From NCBI GenBank assembly GCA_018266215.1, contig JAFEAV010000042.1, positions 1 through 54,223 on the forward strand: DNA of 54,223 nucleotides, read 5' to 3'. The notes under the pieces were generated by a model that had not been told where the DNA came from, made no database searches, and worked only from the letters and a program-made list of their open reading frames with translations. Source of the DNA: Cyanobacteria bacterium SZAS LIN-3 (GTDB lineage Bacteria > Cyanobacteriota > Vampirovibrionia > Obscuribacterales > Obscuribacteraceae). Below, piece after piece: positions 25,152 to 34,600 of the stretch; the stretch's first letter is position 1, and each line of letters starts with the position of its first letter. A program made the translations under genes and the position numbers.

Positions 25152-27086
25152 GTGAAGCCATCAAAATTACTTACGGCGTTGACCCTGTCGGTGTTTCTGT
25201 GCGGCGGTGCGGCCCAGGTATTGGCAAAGGGTTCGGCCGACGCTCAAACTGTCTCGTCTGCGAAGGCTTCGGCCGAGGGCTTGCAGTGGCGAGATTTTGA
25301 CAGCGAAGTGTTTGCGCAGGCCAAGCGCGAAAATAAGCTTATTCTTCTTGATCTGGAGGCTGTCTGGTGCCACTGGTGCCATGTTATGGCCGAGGAAACT
25401 TACAGGGACCCTGACGTTATAAAGGCGCTGCAGCGCAAGTTTATCTGTGTCCGTGTGGACCAGGACTCGCGCCCTGACCTCAGTAATAAGTACGAACAAT
25501 TCGGCTGGCCGGCGACCATAATTTTTAACGCCGATGGCCGAGAGCTGCTCAAGCACGCCGGCTACATCAATCCGGGTGAGATGCGCAAGATTCTCAAGGA
25601 AACTGTGGCCAATGCCGACAAGAAGGGCGCTGATCTGCTGGCCGCTCAGGCGGCTGTAAAACCGGCGGCGGGGGCCGACGTCCTCAACAAAGGACAGAAG
25701 ACTGACGACTACAGCGGGCTTTTGCCTGCGGTTAAAGAGAAGCTGATAGCCAAGCATAAAGCCGGATATGATACTAAATACGGTGGCTGGAGCAGCTATC
25801 AGAAGTTTCTCGATTTTGACTCGGCCGAGTATGCCATCAGTCGTGGCCTGGCCGGTGATAAGGACGAGGCGGCCCAGGCTCGTGGCGCCCTGGACGGCGA
25901 GCTCAATCTACTGGATCCGGCATTCGGTGGCCTGTATCAGTATTCGACCGATGGTGACTGGCAGCACCCTCATTTTGAAAAGGTCATGGCTATTCAATGT
26001 GAGGGTTTGAGATTGTATTGCCAGGGCTACATGGCCTATGGTGATGAGAAATATTTGCAGGCGGCCCGCTCTATCGAAGCCTTCCTATCCGACTTCCTGC
26101 GCAGCCCGGACGGGGCCTATTACACCTCGCAGGACGCGGACCTGAAGCAGGGCGAGCACAGCGGCGAATACTTCAAGCTGGGCCGCGCCGAGCGCCTCAA
26201 GGAAGGTCTGCCGCGCATTGATAAGCATATCTACAGTCGGGAAAATGGTCTGGCTATCAATGCTCTGACCTATCTGTATCGCGCCACCGGCGAAAAGAAG
26301 TATCTGGATAAGGCTATTGCAGCTGCCCAGTGGATCGAGGCTAACCGGTCTCTCAAGGACTCTCCGGGAGGTTTCCGGCACGACGCCGAAGATAAGGCCG
26401 GGCCCTATCTCTCAGATACGCTGGCCATGGGGCGAGCCTATCTGAGTCTCTATGAAGTCACGGCCGATCGCTCCTGGCTGGCTAAGGCCAGGCTCTGCGC
26501 TGACTTTATGGGGCGGCACTTCCAGGTTGATAATCAGCCGGGTTTCGTCACCGCTCAGCCAGAGACAGGCTCCGACTCACGCGGGCATGGACATCTGGTT
26601 GTGCTGGCGCCGCAGCCGCTGCTTGACGAAAACGTCATGGCCAGTCGATTTGCTAATTTGCTCTATCAATACACCGGTGCTGCGGCATACAAAGATTATG
26701 GTCTCAGAGCACTGCGCTTTTTGTGCCAGCCCCTGGTCGTAAACCAGCGTCAGATCTTTGTGGCCGGTATTTTGCTGGCCGACGGCGAAAATCATTCCCT
26801 GCCCCTGCATGTCACCATCACCGGTGGCAAGGGCGATGCCGAAGCTGCCGCTCTCTTTGCCCGCGCCATCAGACTGACTCCCGTATACAAGCGGGTCGAA
26901 TGGTACGACCGAGCCGAGGGTGCCCTGCCCAATGCCGATACTGAGCTGCCGGAGTTGCCCCGGGCTGCGGCTTTTAGCTGTGGGGATGGGCGCTGCTCCA
27001 GGCCTGTTTACAGCCCGGAGGATCTGGTCAAAATGGTCGACCGGCTGACGCAGGCGGCCGCCGGTGGTGAGGCAGCGGTGCGCTAA
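25152..27086 (+). CDS. Exported YyaL/spermatogenesis-associated-20-like thioredoxin-domain protein
   Basis: About 644 residues from GTG 25152, chosen because TGGAGGA lies 8-9 nt upstream and it yields a clean signal peptide (basic start, hydrophobic core, AQVLAK). After cleavage comes a thioredoxin-like DUF255 domain with the hallmark WCHWCHVMAEETY, then an (alpha/alpha)6 barrel-like region related to N-acylglucosamine epimerases (for example GGLYQYSTDGDWQHPHFEK, FYTSQDAD-like TSQDADLKQGEHSGEY). Family members are usually described as cytoplasmic, so export is unusual. The activity of the family is not settled. Its last codons abut the DUF547 gene (ATG one base after the stop), so the two form an operon. 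Confidence 0.9.
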   Translation: MKPSKLLTALTLSVFLCGGAAQVLAKGSADAQTVSSAKASAEGLQWRDFDSEVFAQAKRENKLILLDLEAVWCHWCHVMAEETYRDPDVIKALQRKFICVRVDQDSRPDLSNKYEQFGWPATIIFNADGRELLKHAGYINPGEMRKILKETVANADKKGADLLAAQAAVKPAAGADVLNKGQKTDDYSGLLPAVKEKLIAKHKAGYDTKYGGWSSYQKFLDFDSAEYAISRGLAGDKDEAAQARGALDGELNLLDPAFGGLYQYSTDGDWQHPHFEKVMAIQCEGLRLYCQGYMAYGDEKYLQAARSIEAFLSDFLRSPDGAYYTSQDADLKQGEHSGEYFKLGRAERLKEGLPRIDKHIYSRENGLAINALTYLYRATGEKKYLDKAIAAAQWIEANRSLKDSPGGFRHDAEDKAGPYLSDTLAMGRAYLSLYEVTADRSWLAKARLCADFMGRHFQVDNQPGFVTAQPETGSDSRGHGHLVVLAPQPLLDENVMASRFANLLYQYTGAAAYKDYGLRALRFLCQPLVVNQRQIFVAGILLADGENHSLPLHVTITGGKGDAEAAALFARAIRLTPVYKRVEWYDRAEGALPNADTELPELPRAAAFSCGDGRCSRPVYSPEDLVKMVDRLTQAAAGGEAAVR

Positions 27087-27087
27087 T

Positions 27088-27975
27088 ATGCTGATGGGGT
27101 CTCGATTGGTGATAGGGGTGCGACTGCTGCCGCTTTTGCTGGTCCTGTTCTCGGTTGGTTTTGCCTGTTGCAGCTGTGCCCCGGCCCAGGCCTTTGATAC
27201 CAAGTACAAGCTCTACGGTCGGCAGCTAAAGAAATACGTCGTTGCCGAGAGTGGCTTTGTGCACTATAAACGCTGGCAAAAAGACCGCTCCGGGCTCGAT
27301 AGCTTCGTCAAATCTCTGGCTCTGCTCGATAAAGAGACCTATGAAAAGTTTGATGAGAAGGAGCGTCTGGCTTTCTGGCTCAATGCCTATAACGCACTGG
27401 CCATCAAATCGGTGCTCGACCATTATCCGGTTAAGGCTACTGTGGATTACTTCCCGCCCAACAGTATCAGGCAGTTTAACGATGGCTGGGAGCGTCTGAA
27501 ATTTGAGGTGATGGGACAAACTGTCACACTCTACGACATTGAACACGAGCGCCTGCGGCGGGGCTTCCGCGATCCGCGCATGCATTTTGCCGTGGCCAGC
27601 GCCAGTGTGGACAGCGCCAAGCTCAGCCCGGAGCCCTATGTCGGAGCGGGCCTTGACCAGCGTCTTGACGGTGCGGCACGCAGATTCCTGGCCCAGGACA
27701 ATGCTCTGGTCCTGGACCCTGTTGCAAAAACTGTTCGCGTCTCCAAATTGTTCAGCTGGTTTACTCTGGACTTCGCCTCCCGGGCTGGTTTTGGCAAGGC
27801 GTTGTTTCCGCCACCAGCGGACGAGGAAGTCATTCTCAGTTATATTGAGCTCTATGTGCCTGAGGATAAGCGTCGGATCCTGAAGCAGGGCGGGCTCAAG
27901 TTTGATTATTTAGTCTATGACTGGAGCCTGAACGACGCCGATGCAGTGGCGGACGAGGGCTCGCCCAAACTGTAA
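27088..27975 (+). CDS. Exported DUF547 protein
   Basis: 295 residues from ATG 27088, which begins directly after the YyaL-like stop (an in-frame GTG at 27064 is less likely). An N-terminal signal peptide runs to about residue 35 and includes CCSCAPAQA, so it could also be a lipoprotein. DUF547 features: KERLAFWLNAYNALAIKSVLDHY, TVTLYDIEHERLRRGF, DPRMHFAVASAS and RFLAQDNALVLD. The two cysteines usually found after the HFA motif (the C..SCP pattern) are Ser here (ASASVDSAKL). Function of the family is unknown; co-expression with an exported thioredoxin-domain protein suggests a shared envelope role. Confidence 0.88.
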   Translation: MLMGSRLVIGVRLLPLLLVLFSVGFACCSCAPAQAFDTKYKLYGRQLKKYVVAESGFVHYKRWQKDRSGLDSFVKSLALLDKETYEKFDEKERLAFWLNAYNALAIKSVLDHYPVKATVDYFPPNSIRQFNDGWERLKFEVMGQTVTLYDIEHERLRRGFRDPRMHFAVASASVDSAKLSPEPYVGAGLDQRLDGAARRFLAQDNALVLDPVAKTVRVSKLFSWFTLDFASRAGFGKALFPPPADEEVILSYIELYVPEDKRRILKQGGLKFDYLVYDWSLNDADAVADEGSPKL

Positions 27976-27993
27976 AGGCAGGCTTTTAAAGGC

Positions 27994-28404
27994 TCAGGCG
28001 TTACCGTACTGGCCGATTTTATTGGCCATGGCCGCCAGTCCGGCTGCCGCTAAAGGATTCGATTGCTGAGATGAGCGTTCCATCAGCCTCTGCTGGACGT
28101 CGGCCAGTTGGGCGCTGTCGTAGGCACCGGTCCGCACTGCCAGGTCCAGCACACCGCACATGACCTTGAACTCTTTGGGATTCGTATCGCCGGTTCTATA
28201 TAAAAATTCTGCTGCGGTCTCGGCTGAAACCTGCCGTGCGTATTGCATCTGGCCGTCACCGGCCGACCCGACCTGGCGGTCGCCGCCGTGGTCCGAAGCT
28301 TGAGCGTGGTGAAGTTGGCTCCGCTCCTCGTTGAAGACCTCAGGACTTACCGGCACATTTGCGGGAGCGTTTTGCTCGCCCTCATGCCCTCTGCCTTCGC
28401 CCAT
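27994..28404 (-). CDS. Hypothetical protein
   Basis: 136 residues, not recognised. The N-terminal half is polar and His/Gln/Asp-rich and looks disordered; the C-terminal half has two or three amphipathic helices (EFLYRTGDTNPKEFKVMCGVLDLAVRTG, ADVQQRLMERSSQ). No signal peptide or membrane span. It ends 18 bp from the convergent DUF547 gene and lies 87 bp downstream of the next minus-strand gene. Confidence 0.55.
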   Translation of the reverse strand: MGEGRGHEGEQNAPANVPVSPEVFNEERSQLHHAQASDHGGDRQVGSAGDGQMQYARQVSAETAAEFLYRTGDTNPKEFKVMCGVLDLAVRTGAYDSAQLADVQQRLMERSSQQSNPLAAAGLAAMANKIGQYGNA

Positions 28405-28491
28405 TTTGCCACCCCACCAGAATATCGCCGACGCCTCTATATATTTACCCCGGCTGATAATTGTGCGGTTGCCCCTTGGCTAGATTTAATC

Positions 28492-29799
28492 TCAGTTGTT
28501 ATCCTGGGGGCCGTCAGCCACAGGCTGGTTTTGGGGCCCGGCGTCCCGCGCGGCGGCCATGATGAAGTTTGCCGCTATCGCCTGGCGCAGACCTATGCCG
28601 ATGATTGGCGCCGGATCTGGCAGCGCACTGTTTGAGGCGCGGTCGGCATTGTTGTCGAAATGGCCGACGATGTGCAGGATCTGCCCGTCTCCGTACGGAA
28701 AGGTCAGGGCCAGGATGCCCAACTGACTGGGCTCGCGTTGCATCAGTAAGCGACTGCGCACAAGCACCTGTACTTCCATTTTTCGAATTACCTGCACTGT
28801 CTGGCTTTTGTCTTCCAGCTTCCAGTAGCCAACCTTTGGTATGCCTCTGGTCAAATCAGGATCGCGGTCTACTACCACAGCGTCCACGACGCTATTGTCG
28901 GTGTAACCGCCGTTCCAGGCCACATAGCCGGGGAAGGCTTTTTGCAGGCAGGAGTCCAGCGCCCAGTCGGTGGTCATCAAAAAACCGCCATGGGCGACGA
29001 AATCGTGAATGGTTGAAAGTGAGGGACCATCGAACTCTGCGCCGCAATTGACTACCATGATTTTGGTTTTTGAAAGGTCGGCTTTTGGCAAAGCGGTTGG
29101 CGCTATGCGGGTGAAGGGCATGCCGAAATTGTGAATGATGTGACCGCAGTCATCCCAGCGACCTTTGATTTCGACTACGGTAGTCTTGCCGAAGCCCGCT
29201 ACTTCGCCGCTATGATTGCGATCGAGGAAGGCTTTGAAGGTGCCCGGCTGCACAGCGACTGTGCGCGGTGTCCCGAGATAAGGCGATGTGTTCATCAAGG
29301 AAGCGGCCAGGGCATCGGTGCCGCGATTAAGAGTATTGGCGGTGCGGAAATTTGCCGCTGATACTCCGCCGGTTATGACATTGCTTCCACCGGGGGTGAT
29401 TGTCAGTTTCGGGGCGGATACAGGGCGCTTATCCAGGTCGTCGAGATTAAGCGGATGACCGCTGGCGTCAAGCACGTCTTCGTCGAAGGAAGGCTTTTTA
29501 TATCGGCTCATGGCCTGGTCTTGAGCCTGGCTACTCGATGGTTGGTAGCCGCGCTGCACACTCATCGGCTGGGCGGTGTTTGTGTCGCTGTCGTCACCGT
29601 CCGGATTATCCTGGCGCCATTGGCCGCGGTTCTGTTCTCTCAGCTCCTGCACTCGCGGCGCCGGCAGTTTGATTTCGTCTTGATCTCCTTCGATCCAGTC
29701 GGACTTAGCCGGGGCAGGCTCTTGCGTCAGAGGCAGAGCTGCCATAATCAGAGTTGCTGCGAGGAAAGTTTTGCAACGGAGAGAGTCTTTTCGTTTCAC
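28492..29799 (-). CDS. Exported protein with glutamine-amidotransferase-like fold (DUF4159/ThuA-like)
   Basis: 435 residues from GTG 29799, with a signal peptide (MKRKDS start, hydrophobic core, PAPAKSD). A long disordered linker, rich in Asp, Gln and Ser, covers about residues 35-150. The C-terminal half contains an alpha/beta Rossmann-like domain (TKIMVVNCGAEFDGP, IHDFVAHGGFLMTTDWAL, GILALTFPYGDGQILHIVGHF), which is the pattern of class-I glutamine-amidotransferase-like domains seen in DUF4159 and ThuA proteins. A Cys in the nucleophile-elbow position is not obvious, so activity is doubtful. Likely a periplasmic or surface sensor or structural protein. Confidence 0.72.
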   Translation of the reverse strand: MKRKDSLRCKTFLAATLIMAALPLTQEPAPAKSDWIEGDQDEIKLPAPRVQELREQNRGQWRQDNPDGDDSDTNTAQPMSVQRGYQPSSSQAQDQAMSRYKKPSFDEDVLDASGHPLNLDDLDKRPVSAPKLTITPGGSNVITGGVSAANFRTANTLNRGTDALAASLMNTSPYLGTPRTVAVQPGTFKAFLDRNHSGEVAGFGKTTVVEIKGRWDDCGHIIHNFGMPFTRIAPTALPKADLSKTKIMVVNCGAEFDGPSLSTIHDFVAHGGFLMTTDWALDSCLQKAFPGYVAWNGGYTDNSVVDAVVVDRDPDLTRGIPKVGYWKLEDKSQTVQVIRKMEVQVLVRSRLLMQREPSQLGILALTFPYGDGQILHIVGHFDNNADRASNSALPDPAPIIGIGLRQAIAANFIMAAARDAGPQNQPVADGPQDNN

Positions 29800-29872
29800 T
29801 GAATGGCCTGCCCATCAAGACTTGGATAGCTGAAGCTACCATGATAAATGATTGGCAAGAATTTTGCGCCAA

Positions 29873-30127
29873 TTATGCTGATTTGCGAGGCTTTGGACGA
29901 GCGGGTTCTTCCGTTTCGTTTATGGCTCGACGCAGAGTATCCAGTGCGTGAAGGTTGGGCCAGATTGCTTCCTTCATTTCTTCATACTCGTACTGACCGA
30001 TTTCGTGTCGGTCATAGCGCCGGCAGACGTTTTCCCACAGCTCAAACAGCTTTTTTGGACAGCAACACTCGCGGGCTCTTTTTTGAAAATCTAGTAAGTC
30101 AAACGGTTCGATGATCGTTATCTCCAC
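29873..30127 (-). CDS. Small hypothetical protein
   Basis: About 84 residues from GTG 30127; a GTG at 30145 would add six residues. The composition is protein-like: three Cys in a row (ECCCPKKLFELWENVC), Tyr/Glu-rich helix (GQYEYEEMKEAIW) and a basic tail. No family recognised. It is the downstream one of two small minus-strand genes in an otherwise sparse 0.9-kb stretch, so a functional link between them is possible. Confidence 0.5.
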   Translation of the reverse strand: MEITIIEPFDLLDFQKRARECCCPKKLFELWENVCRRYDRHEIGQYEYEEMKEAIWPNLHALDTLRRAINETEEPARPKPRKSA

Positions 30128-30339
30128 AGGCCAGAGGCACAACACCCATAATTAGAGGATGAAATTAAATCTGTATTCTGTCAAGTTAGACTTCAAAATT
30201 TGTGCCACTGCAACCGGGTATGGTGCCTGATCTATCTCTTGCCTACCTCCTGCGGATATCCCTTAAAGCCCCGACGGACCCAAGCTTCCGCTCGAGTCCG
30301 CCCCTTTTTCAGGAAAACTTTTCAGTCAGGCGTGAGTGA

Positions 30340-30579
30340 CTATTCTCTGGACGCGTAAACTTCGTGCGCAGGTACGGTTTCAAAAAATAGTCTTTCGATC
30401 GTGTTTTCGATCAAGGTCAAGATCTTTGCTGGAAGTTGCTTCAGCTCCAGTTTTACCGGCGCTTTTTCGTTGTGCGCCTGAGCAGTTGCTTCTCCCAATT
30501 CTCTCAAGTAGCGCAAATCCTCCTGCGATATCCGCTGGAAAGATTTGAGATTTGCCGGGTCCATTTCACAGTGTGCCAT
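30340..30579 (-). CDS. Small hypothetical protein, possible antitoxin-like
   Basis: 79 residues from ATG 30579; an upstream ATG at 30639 would add 20 residues of poor protein character. Mostly helical and charged. The C-terminal part (LKQLPAKILTLIENTIERL ... VPAHEVY) loosely recalls the linker region of excisionase-type antitoxins, but the helix-turn-helix that should follow is absent here and in the other frames. It may be a decayed or unrelated gene. Confidence is low. Confidence 0.45.
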   Translation of the reverse strand: MAHCEMDPANLKSFQRISQEDLRYLRELGEATAQAHNEKAPVKLELKQLPAKILTLIENTIERLFFETVPAHEVYASRE

Positions 30580-30699
30580 TACCAAAATCCGCCATGCCAA
30601 ATTGCCTAGTGATTTTAGTTTACGAAGCGATTGTGGCATTTTCGTGGAATGCCTGTGGTCAAATCACGTATGAGATCGGGGCTTTGATCTGGTTCGGAT

Positions 30700-31377
30700 T
30701 TAGTTCGGATCTTCGAACTTGTAGCCGACCCCATGCACCGTGGAAAGTAGCGAAGGCTCGCCTTCGCGATCCAGCTTCTTGCGCAATCGCTTTATATAAG
30801 TGCGGATTGTTTCCGGGGATGCTTCCTCTCCCGCCAGCCAGACCCGGTCAATCAAGGTATCGGGGCTGAAAACCTGGTTGGTGTGGCGCATGAAGAATTC
30901 CAGCAGGGCAAATTCTTTGGGTAGTAACTGAATAACCTCGGTGCCCCGGGTGACGCGGAAGTTTGTCACGTCCATCTCCAGGCCGCGCACCTTGAGACTG
31001 CTGCCTGAAAAGTTAGTCGGCCGCCGCAGCAGGGCGCGTACCCGGGCAGAAAGCTCCTTCAACTCGAAGGGCTTGGTCAGGTAGTCATCGGCCCCGGCAT
31101 CCAGTCCGGCCGATTTTTCGTCGACATGGTTGCGAGCCGTGAGCATGAGAATGGGCGTTTTACCGCCGCCGTCGCGGAAACTTTTGCAGACTTCCAGTCC
31201 GCTTATGCCCGGCAGGTTCCAGTCGAGAATCAGACAGTCGAACTGGTACATGCGCAAAAGTTCAACGGCATCCTCGCCTTTCCCCACTGTCTCGACCTGA
31301 TGGTGGTCCGCAGACAAAAGTGAGGAGATAAGGACTGAAAAGTCCGGTTCGTCTTCGACTAGAAGTATTTTGGCCAT
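30700..31377 (-). CDS. OmpR/PhoB-family response regulator
   Basis: 225 residues from ATG 31377. The receiver domain has acidic residues E8/D9, the phospho-acceptor D52 (CLILDWNLPG), a Thr in MLTARN and the Lys in YLTKPFE. The C-terminal winged-helix DNA-binding domain is typical (LLPKEFALLEFFMRHTNQVFS, IRTYIKRLRKKLD, TVHGVGYKF). It should be phosphorylated by a histidine kinase and regulate transcription. No kinase gene is adjacent, so it is an orphan in this window. It is divergent from the 1267-residue protein gene across 225 bp and may regulate it; this is inference from position. Confidence 0.95.
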   Translation of the reverse strand: MAKILLVEDEPDFSVLISSLLSADHHQVETVGKGEDAVELLRMYQFDCLILDWNLPGISGLEVCKSFRDGGGKTPILMLTARNHVDEKSAGLDAGADDYLTKPFELKELSARVRALLRRPTNFSGSSLKVRGLEMDVTNFRVTRGTEVIQLLPKEFALLEFFMRHTNQVFSPDTLIDRVWLAGEEASPETIRTYIKRLRKKLDREGEPSLLSTVHGVGYKFEDPN

Positions 31378-31602
31378 CAAAGCCCAGTGTTGCGGTCAAA
31401 CTCTCGGCACAAGTCAAAAAGCGTAACCCTGACTCCCGGCTGCCTTGTCTCGTAAGGTATACCCGGGTTTTGGCCGGATTTAACACATAAATAAAGGGGT
31501 ATAGAAGGAGGGTGGCGCGTCCTCATGGGAGCTTTCCCATTGTGGACACGTATATAAGGACGTACTCTAAAGGACGGCAAGCGAGAAGCTAATTTAACTG
31601 GC

Positions 31603-34600
31603 ATGGCTGAAAATCCCGAATCCCTAAATGCGCTATTACGACCCCCGCCCGGCGAAGACGACGCCGTGGAGGCCATGCGCCGTCAGATCCGGGTGCATGA
31701 GCAGACCAACCAGGAAAAGTCGGCCCTTGATAAAGTCGTAGAAGTCGTCTGGCACAAGGATGACCAGACTCTGGCCGACCTCAAGGCTTTGCAGGCCAAG
31801 GTAGACGCTGATTTACAGCGCGGTAATAAGAGTGCCGTTTCCGGCGCCTCTGCTGAAATCATAGCCAAGACTCAGGCTGACCAGGCGGCTATGGAAGGGC
31901 AAAACTCAGTGGAGTTTTACTCCACCAGTTTCCTCAAGGCCGTGCCTCTTTTTGCCGGGCGCTCAAGAGTTTTGATGGCGGCTTCCATCGGTTTTAATGC
32001 CATGGATGCTGTGAAGATGAAGGACAACGGCGGGCAGGTTGCCGCTGACCTGGCTCTGGGCGGCTTGAAAGGTTTTGCCCTGAAGAAGACCTTTGATGTC
32101 CTGGGCAGTAAACAACTGAGCCTGGGGGCCGAGGGCTCTACACTCAAATCCGTTTCATCGGTGGCCGGTATCGGCGTCAAGGGTATTGGCATAGGCGGTT
32201 TGTCTCGTTTGTATGACACCGGCCTCAATCGTCAAAACTGGGTCAACGCCAGCGGTGAAGTCGATCCGCTCAATGCTGTTTCGATGGCCACGCGGGCTGC
32301 CCTGGACGGTCGTTCTATGGCCCTCGATGCGACATTGTTTATGGGCGCTCACGGTGTTTTCAGCGGATTGTCCAAAGTCGGCACTCGGGCTATTGAAGCC
32401 AGTCCGGCACTGCAAAGGCTGGAATCCTCCGCCGCCGGCAATTTCGTCAAAGACGCCAAATTAATTCCCAGCGCCACGATGGGTGCGACTTTTGGTTTCA
32501 GTTCCGGCGCGGTGGGCGAGGTCACCCGTGAGCATCAAGCGGGCGAAAGTTTTGACCTGGGCAAGATTCTAAAGCGCGGTGCTTATCAGGCTCTGACCGA
32601 TGCGGCCGCCGGTGCCACCGGAGCCGGTGCCACACGCATGACCGAGATTCACGGTGTCAACGCTGCTATCGCCCAGGCCGCTAAAGGCAGGCAGATGGGT
32701 ACTGCATTCGCCGGTGAAGATGCTCCAATTGTGCCCGAAGGCAAGGTCCCGGGTGAAAAGGTTGAGGTCGCTCAGCCCCCTGTTGTCGCTGAACATCCGG
32801 AAGTGGTAAAACCGGAGCCCGGTGTGCAAGACCACAGGATGGATGCGGCTCTACAGCCCATTTTTGAACAGTCTGCTTCGCTTGCCACCAGGGCTGTACA
32901 GCCGGGTGCAGCGGCGGAGGACGTAGTCAGCTTCTTCAAGTACACTGCCGGCGATGGTCAGCATGTGCGCGCCAATATGGAAGATGTGGCCAGGCAAGCT
33001 GCTCAGTACGGCAATACCGCCATGGAAGCTTTGATCAAGCGTGCCTATGAAGGTACTCCGGAAGTGGCAGCCACTCTCGATACCGGACTCAATCTTGCTC
33101 AGGCCGCTTCCCGTCATGGTGCCAGTGCCGAAGACCACCGAGCCTTTCTCGATTATGCCTATGGTCAGGGTAAGGGCGCTGAGGTGCCGCTTCGTATCGC
33201 GGCGGAGCTTACCGGCGATAACGCCATGGACGCCATGTTGCAGGAAGCATACGCCGGTGCTAATAATTTGCAGCGCAATCCCACCGGTATGGTGCGCATC
33301 TCATTGAATGAGATGCCCCCTCAGGCTGCTGATGTGCTCAAAACTATTCTCGGACATCTGCCCGAAGACGGTCTCAGTCACCAACTTTTCCGGCAAAATC
33401 TGCACAGCTGGCTGGACCTCGTACCGCAGCATGCCGACGTGGTCAAACAATACGCTCAGCAAACAAGGTATGGTGTCATAGCTGCGGTCGTCGATGCCAA
33501 GCTGGGCACTGACTATCTTTCGCAATTTCCTGAGCGCAGCCTGACCAATGGCAATTTGCTCGACAAATTGAGAGGCGTGGAGCACCGGGCATCCGGCGAT
33601 CCTGCCGATTTAGAACAAGTGCAGCCGCCGCAGCAGGTTGAACAGGTAGAGCAACCACCGGCCAAACCCAATCCTTATGAACCGGCCATAACCCATCTGC
33701 CGGGAGAGAAAGTTGTTAATCCTGAGCGACTGATTGAAGAGTTTTATAGCAGCGAAGGCCGAGGCAAGCAGGCCCGGGCTTATCTGCTCACAGATTTCAT
33801 CAGAGAAATGAACGACCAGCAATTTGCCGATTGGTACGCCCATGGCATGCAGCCCTCGGGGCGTGCTGACGGTACAACTAATTTTCAGCTGATGCGTATG
33901 CCTGGTCTGGATGTGCTCGAGCGGCCGGAAGTATTGGCTGCGGTGACCGATCCTTCACACTCTATTGTTGATCTCAAAACTCTCAAAGAGTTTCTATCCG
34001 CTCCCGTAAAGTCAGCTGACATGCCACCGGCCTGGCAGACCGACTTTATCGCCGACCGCGTCGAACTGGCTACCCAGCGACTGGCTATGACTGCCCCTCC
34101 GCAGGTCGAAGGGGAAGCTCCTCAGCCAATCGATCCCAATAAGATTGTGAAAGAAGCGGTTCCCAGCTGGTTCCTCAAAGGATTGAGAGAGCGCTACAGT
34201 ACATATGATCGTAATGCCGGCACCGCCACATATCCGATGGAGTTTGACGACAACCTGGCTCAGATGCTGGAAAATCAGCGCTATCTGGAAAGGCAGAATC
34301 CGAAATATAGAGAGTCGACACCTCCTTCCAATAGCTTTGCCGACCGCATCGCTACCCTGGAAAAGGCGCTGGACGTGCAGAAGACTACGACCGCACCGGA
34401 ATTGGTGCCTCAGCTTCTCAAGCTCGGTGCCGCCGACCAACCCGCTGTGCGCGGTATCCTTGATAAACTTGATTTGACTACAAACGCTCCCGAGTATACC
34501 GAGCTTCTAAAAATAGTCGTGCCCAGGGCCGAAAATATTCAAGAAGTGAAGACTTTGCTGGATGCGATGTACTTTGGTAAGAAGTCCGACTCTACAGTCT

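Noticed and set aside
30276..30312. tRNA or terminator-like fold
   Set aside because: A CGGAC...GTCCG stem followed by T's is visible, but there is no cloverleaf and no gene upstream on that strand to terminate.
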